Origin: Coxiellaceae bacterium | GTDB lineage: Bacteria > Pseudomonadota > Gammaproteobacteria > Coxiellales > Coxiellaceae | NCBI GenBank assembly: GCA_014238325.1 | Contig: JABABH010000129.1 | Location: 1-7,071, forward strand | Length of the DNA stretch: 7,071 bases | Direction of reading: 5' to 3' | Shown here: positions 5,395 to 7,071 of the stretch, one piece after another | How the letters are laid out: each line of letters begins with the position of its first letter | Position numbering within the stretch: position 1 is the stretch's first letter | Made by a program: the position numbers and the translations under genes | Notes under the pieces: model-generated | What the model saw: the letters and a program-made list of their open reading frames with translations, nothing else | Databases searched by the model: none | What the model was told of the DNA's origin: nothing

Positions 5395-5675
5395 GGATGG
5401 GTATAAAAGCCATAAATAGATGGAATGTCAATAATAAGATAGATATAATAAAGTGTCACGCGCAGCTCATCATTGCATTTTATCGCGAACCATGCGGGAA
5501 AACTCATCAGCATAGATTGTCGAGACGTGTTGATGTTGTCGGCAACAACATGGGTCAAGCAAACTGAATGTCTTAGATGTCTCCCTCGTTGCATAGATCG
5601 AATAGTATTGCAAGAGCGGCCCAACTGTTAGAACACATAGAGCATACCGTCTTAAGAGGATGGTGGATAGTAACC
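5395..5675. other. Intergenic stretch/leader ahead of the permease, no recognisable gene
   Basis: About 280 bases without a convincing coding region. Short minus-strand frames here (85 codons each) have Cys/Arg-rich, unfamiliar translations and no ribosome sites that I can support. Visible structure: an inverted repeat ATGTTGT (5533-5539) / ACAACAT (5545-5551) with loop CGGCA, and a second copy of CTTAAGAGGA (5651-5660). The permease frame itself is open back to an in-frame ATG at 5577, so the last 99 bases could encode a 33-residue extension, though that ATG has no ribosome site and the added residues look non-membrane. No known riboswitch or tRNA was recognised. Confidence 0.4.
5444..5449 (+). 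promoter_or_regulatory. Possible -10 element (TATAAT) upstream of the permease
   Basis: A perfect TATAAT lies in an A+T-rich tract just right of the palindrome cluster. No good -35 is found 16-18 nt upstream. If used, the permease mRNA would carry a leader of about 220 nt. Such hexamers arise easily by chance in A+T-rich DNA. Confidence 0.25.
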
Positions 5676-7071
5676 ATGCCCGATCATTGCCCATTATCAA
5701 GACGACAACAGCGCACTCATAAGCCATTTTTAGGTTTATTTAGTCTGGTCGTGATCACAGTGGGTTCGGTTGTGAGTGTGCGTAATCTGCCAGCAACAGC
5801 GGTCTTAGGTTCGGCCTTAATTTTTTTTATGGCTTGGGCTTTTATTTTTTTTCTATTGCCGAGCACCTTGATTGCTGCCGAGCTAGCCTCTACTTCCCGC
5901 GAGCCGGGTGGCGTGTATATCTGGGTCAAGCAAGCTTTTGGTACCCGCTGTGCCTTTATAGCGATCTGGTGTCAATGGATGCAGAATCTGATTTGGTACC
6001 CCACTATTTTATCATTCATGGCAGGAACATTAGCTTATTTAATCGCTCCTGACTTAGTGGCGAATAAACATTTTTTAATGGGCGTGATTTTAATTACTTT
6101 TTGGATCGCAACGGGGCTGAATGCTTTAGGTACGGGTGTATCAGCAAGGCTGAGTAATATTTGCACGATAGCAGGTGTGTTTATACCCATAGCACTGATT
6201 ATTGCTTTAGGTGCGATATGGTGGTGCTCTAATCGACCGGTCTCGAGCTTAGTGAGCCATATGCACCTATGGCCTGGGTCTATGCACGGGTTATGGGTTG
6301 CGGTCACCGGGGTCACTTTATCATTCTGTGGTATGGAAGTGACGACAGTTCACGGTCAGTACGTCAAGCTTGCGCATAAGGCTTATCCTCGTGCTTTGTT
6401 TATAGCAGCGTTGATGATTATGCTTTTATTGCTTTTGGGCGCCTTGTCGATGGCTTTAGTCTTATCTTCTGATGTGAGCTTGACCGCAGGTTTGATGCAA
6501 GCTTTCCATCTTTTTTTTGCAGCTTATGGTATGAAATACGGGTTGTTGATGTTGGGAATGATGTTAGCTATCGGTAGCTTTGCCAGCGTGAATAATTGGA
6601 TGGTGGCGTCGACCCAAGGGATGTTATTGGCTTTGCAAGATATCCAGTTTAGTAAAAAATTATCATCGTTGAATGGCAGAAGGATGCTCGTGTTCTTGCT
6701 CTTGGTACAAGCCGTGTTGGTGAGTGGGATAGTGGGTATCTTCGTGTTGATGCCAACGGTGAATACGGGGTACTGGTTTCTCACAGTTTTAGGTACTCAG
6801 ATCTATATGGTGATGTATATACTCATGTTTGCGGCTGGTATTCGTTTAAGGTATAAAAATATAGGGCGTCACCGCGGATTTATGATTCCTGGTCGGAATA
6901 AGGGGATGTGGTGCATGGGTATATTAGGCACGATGGGCGCATTAGGCACAGCTATATTTGGCTTTTTTCCTCCAGCTGGATTAGGGAGAGCACATGTGCT
7001 GGATTATGAGCTCGTTCTGACGATGGGTTTATTACTTAATGTACTCTTACCACTGCTATTAGTCACATGGC
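5676..7071 (+). CDS. APC-superfamily amino acid permease, glutamate:GABA antiporter-like (partial, 3' end beyond window)
   Basis: Inner-membrane amino acid transporter; 465 residues are visible of roughly 470-510, so only the C-terminal end is missing. A short basic N-tail (SRRQQRTHK) precedes TM1 (about 19-37, FLGLFSLVVITVGSVVSVRN), whose Gly-containing unwound segment is the APC substrate site. TM2 ends in AELASTSREPGGVYIWVKQAFG (68-89), the conserved APC loop. CGMEVTTVHGQYVKLAHKAYPRAL (218-241) corresponds to the GadC-type GxEaxxxHxxexxxpxxxYPrA motif at TM6-7. About 11-12 hydrophobic segments are apparent. Family placement points to glutamate/GABA or related amino acid exchange, but the substrate cannot be read from sequence. 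ATG 5676 is preferred: GGTGGA lies 8 nt upstream and it fits the usual short N-tail; the in-frame ATG 5577 is less likely. No gad decarboxylase is visible in the window. Confidence 0.88.
   Translation, partial: MPDHCPLSRRQQRTHKPFLGLFSLVVITVGSVVSVRNLPATAVLGSALIFFMAWAFIFFLLPSTLIAAELASTSREPGGVYIWVKQAFGTRCAFIAIWCQWMQNLIWYPTILSFMAGTLAYLIAPDLVANKHFLMGVILITFWIATGLNALGTGVSARLSNICTIAGVFIPIALIIALGAIWWCSNRPVSSLVSHMHLWPGSMHGLWVAVTGVTLSFCGMEVTTVHGQYVKLAHKAYPRALFIAALMIMLLLLLGALSMALVLSSDVSLTAGLMQAFHLFFAAYGMKYGLLMLGMMLAIGSFASVNNWMVASTQGMLLALQDIQFSKKLSSLNGRRMLVFLLLVQAVLVSGIVGIFVLMPTVNTGYWFLTVLGTQIYMVMYILMFAAGIRLRYKNIGRHRGFMIPGRNKGMWCMGILGTMGALGTAIFGFFPPAGLGRAHVLDYELVLTMGLLLNVLLPLLLVTW

Noticed and set aside
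5367..5727. Two overlapping 85-codon minus-strand frames
   Set aside because: Cys/Arg-rich unfamiliar translations, mutual overlap in different frames, and one runs into the permease coding region; no support for either.
5717..6784. Frames inside the permease region (5717-5929, 5834-6052, 6035-6316, 6524-6784)
   Set aside because: Shadows of the long permease frame that is open from 5577 to the window end.

Overview
The window looks like a chromosomal segment of a gammaproteobacterium, probably of the Legionellales/Coxiellaceae type. The housekeeping proteins are gammaproteobacterial in character, base composition is moderately A+T-rich, and a eukaryotic-type F-box domain sits just downstream of ribF, which is typical of bacteria that live inside eukaryotic cells. 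The order assignment is an inference; no rRNA or other marker that would settle it is present.

Left part (1-1498, minus strand): rpsT (ribosomal protein S20), then ogt (O6-alkylguanine-DNA methyltransferase), then coaBC (coenzyme A synthesis, cut by the left edge). All three run leftward; ogt and coaBC are separated by one base, so they are probably one transcription unit. A sigma70-like promoter for rpsT lies in the divergent gap (1499-1649), which also holds a 9-bp inverted repeat.

Middle part (1650-4216, plus strand): murJ (lipid II flippase) and ribF (riboflavin kinase/FAD synthetase) are about 24 nt apart and end at a compact hairpin with a T run. rpsT-murJ-ribF is a familiar gammaproteobacterial order, normally continued by ileS-lspA; here it stops after ribF.

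Right part (4217-7071): first comes a broken gene. An F-box reading frame (4230-4544) ends at a TGA but continues open in the same frame to 4803, and then in the -1 frame to 5131, where an ankyrin-like segment is visible. Read through, it gives a roughly 280-300 residue F-box + ankyrin-like protein, the architecture known from Legionella AnkB-type host-ubiquitin effectors. Next, 5223-5394 holds five back-to-back inverted repeats, and 5395-5675 has no recognisable gene. From 5676 a 12-TM APC-superfamily permease of the glutamate:GABA antiporter type runs off the right edge.

The left and middle genes are ordinary housekeeping functions. The interesting material is the accessory stretch 4217-5675: a decayed (or recoded) host-interaction gene followed by a dense palindrome cluster at an apparent synteny break.
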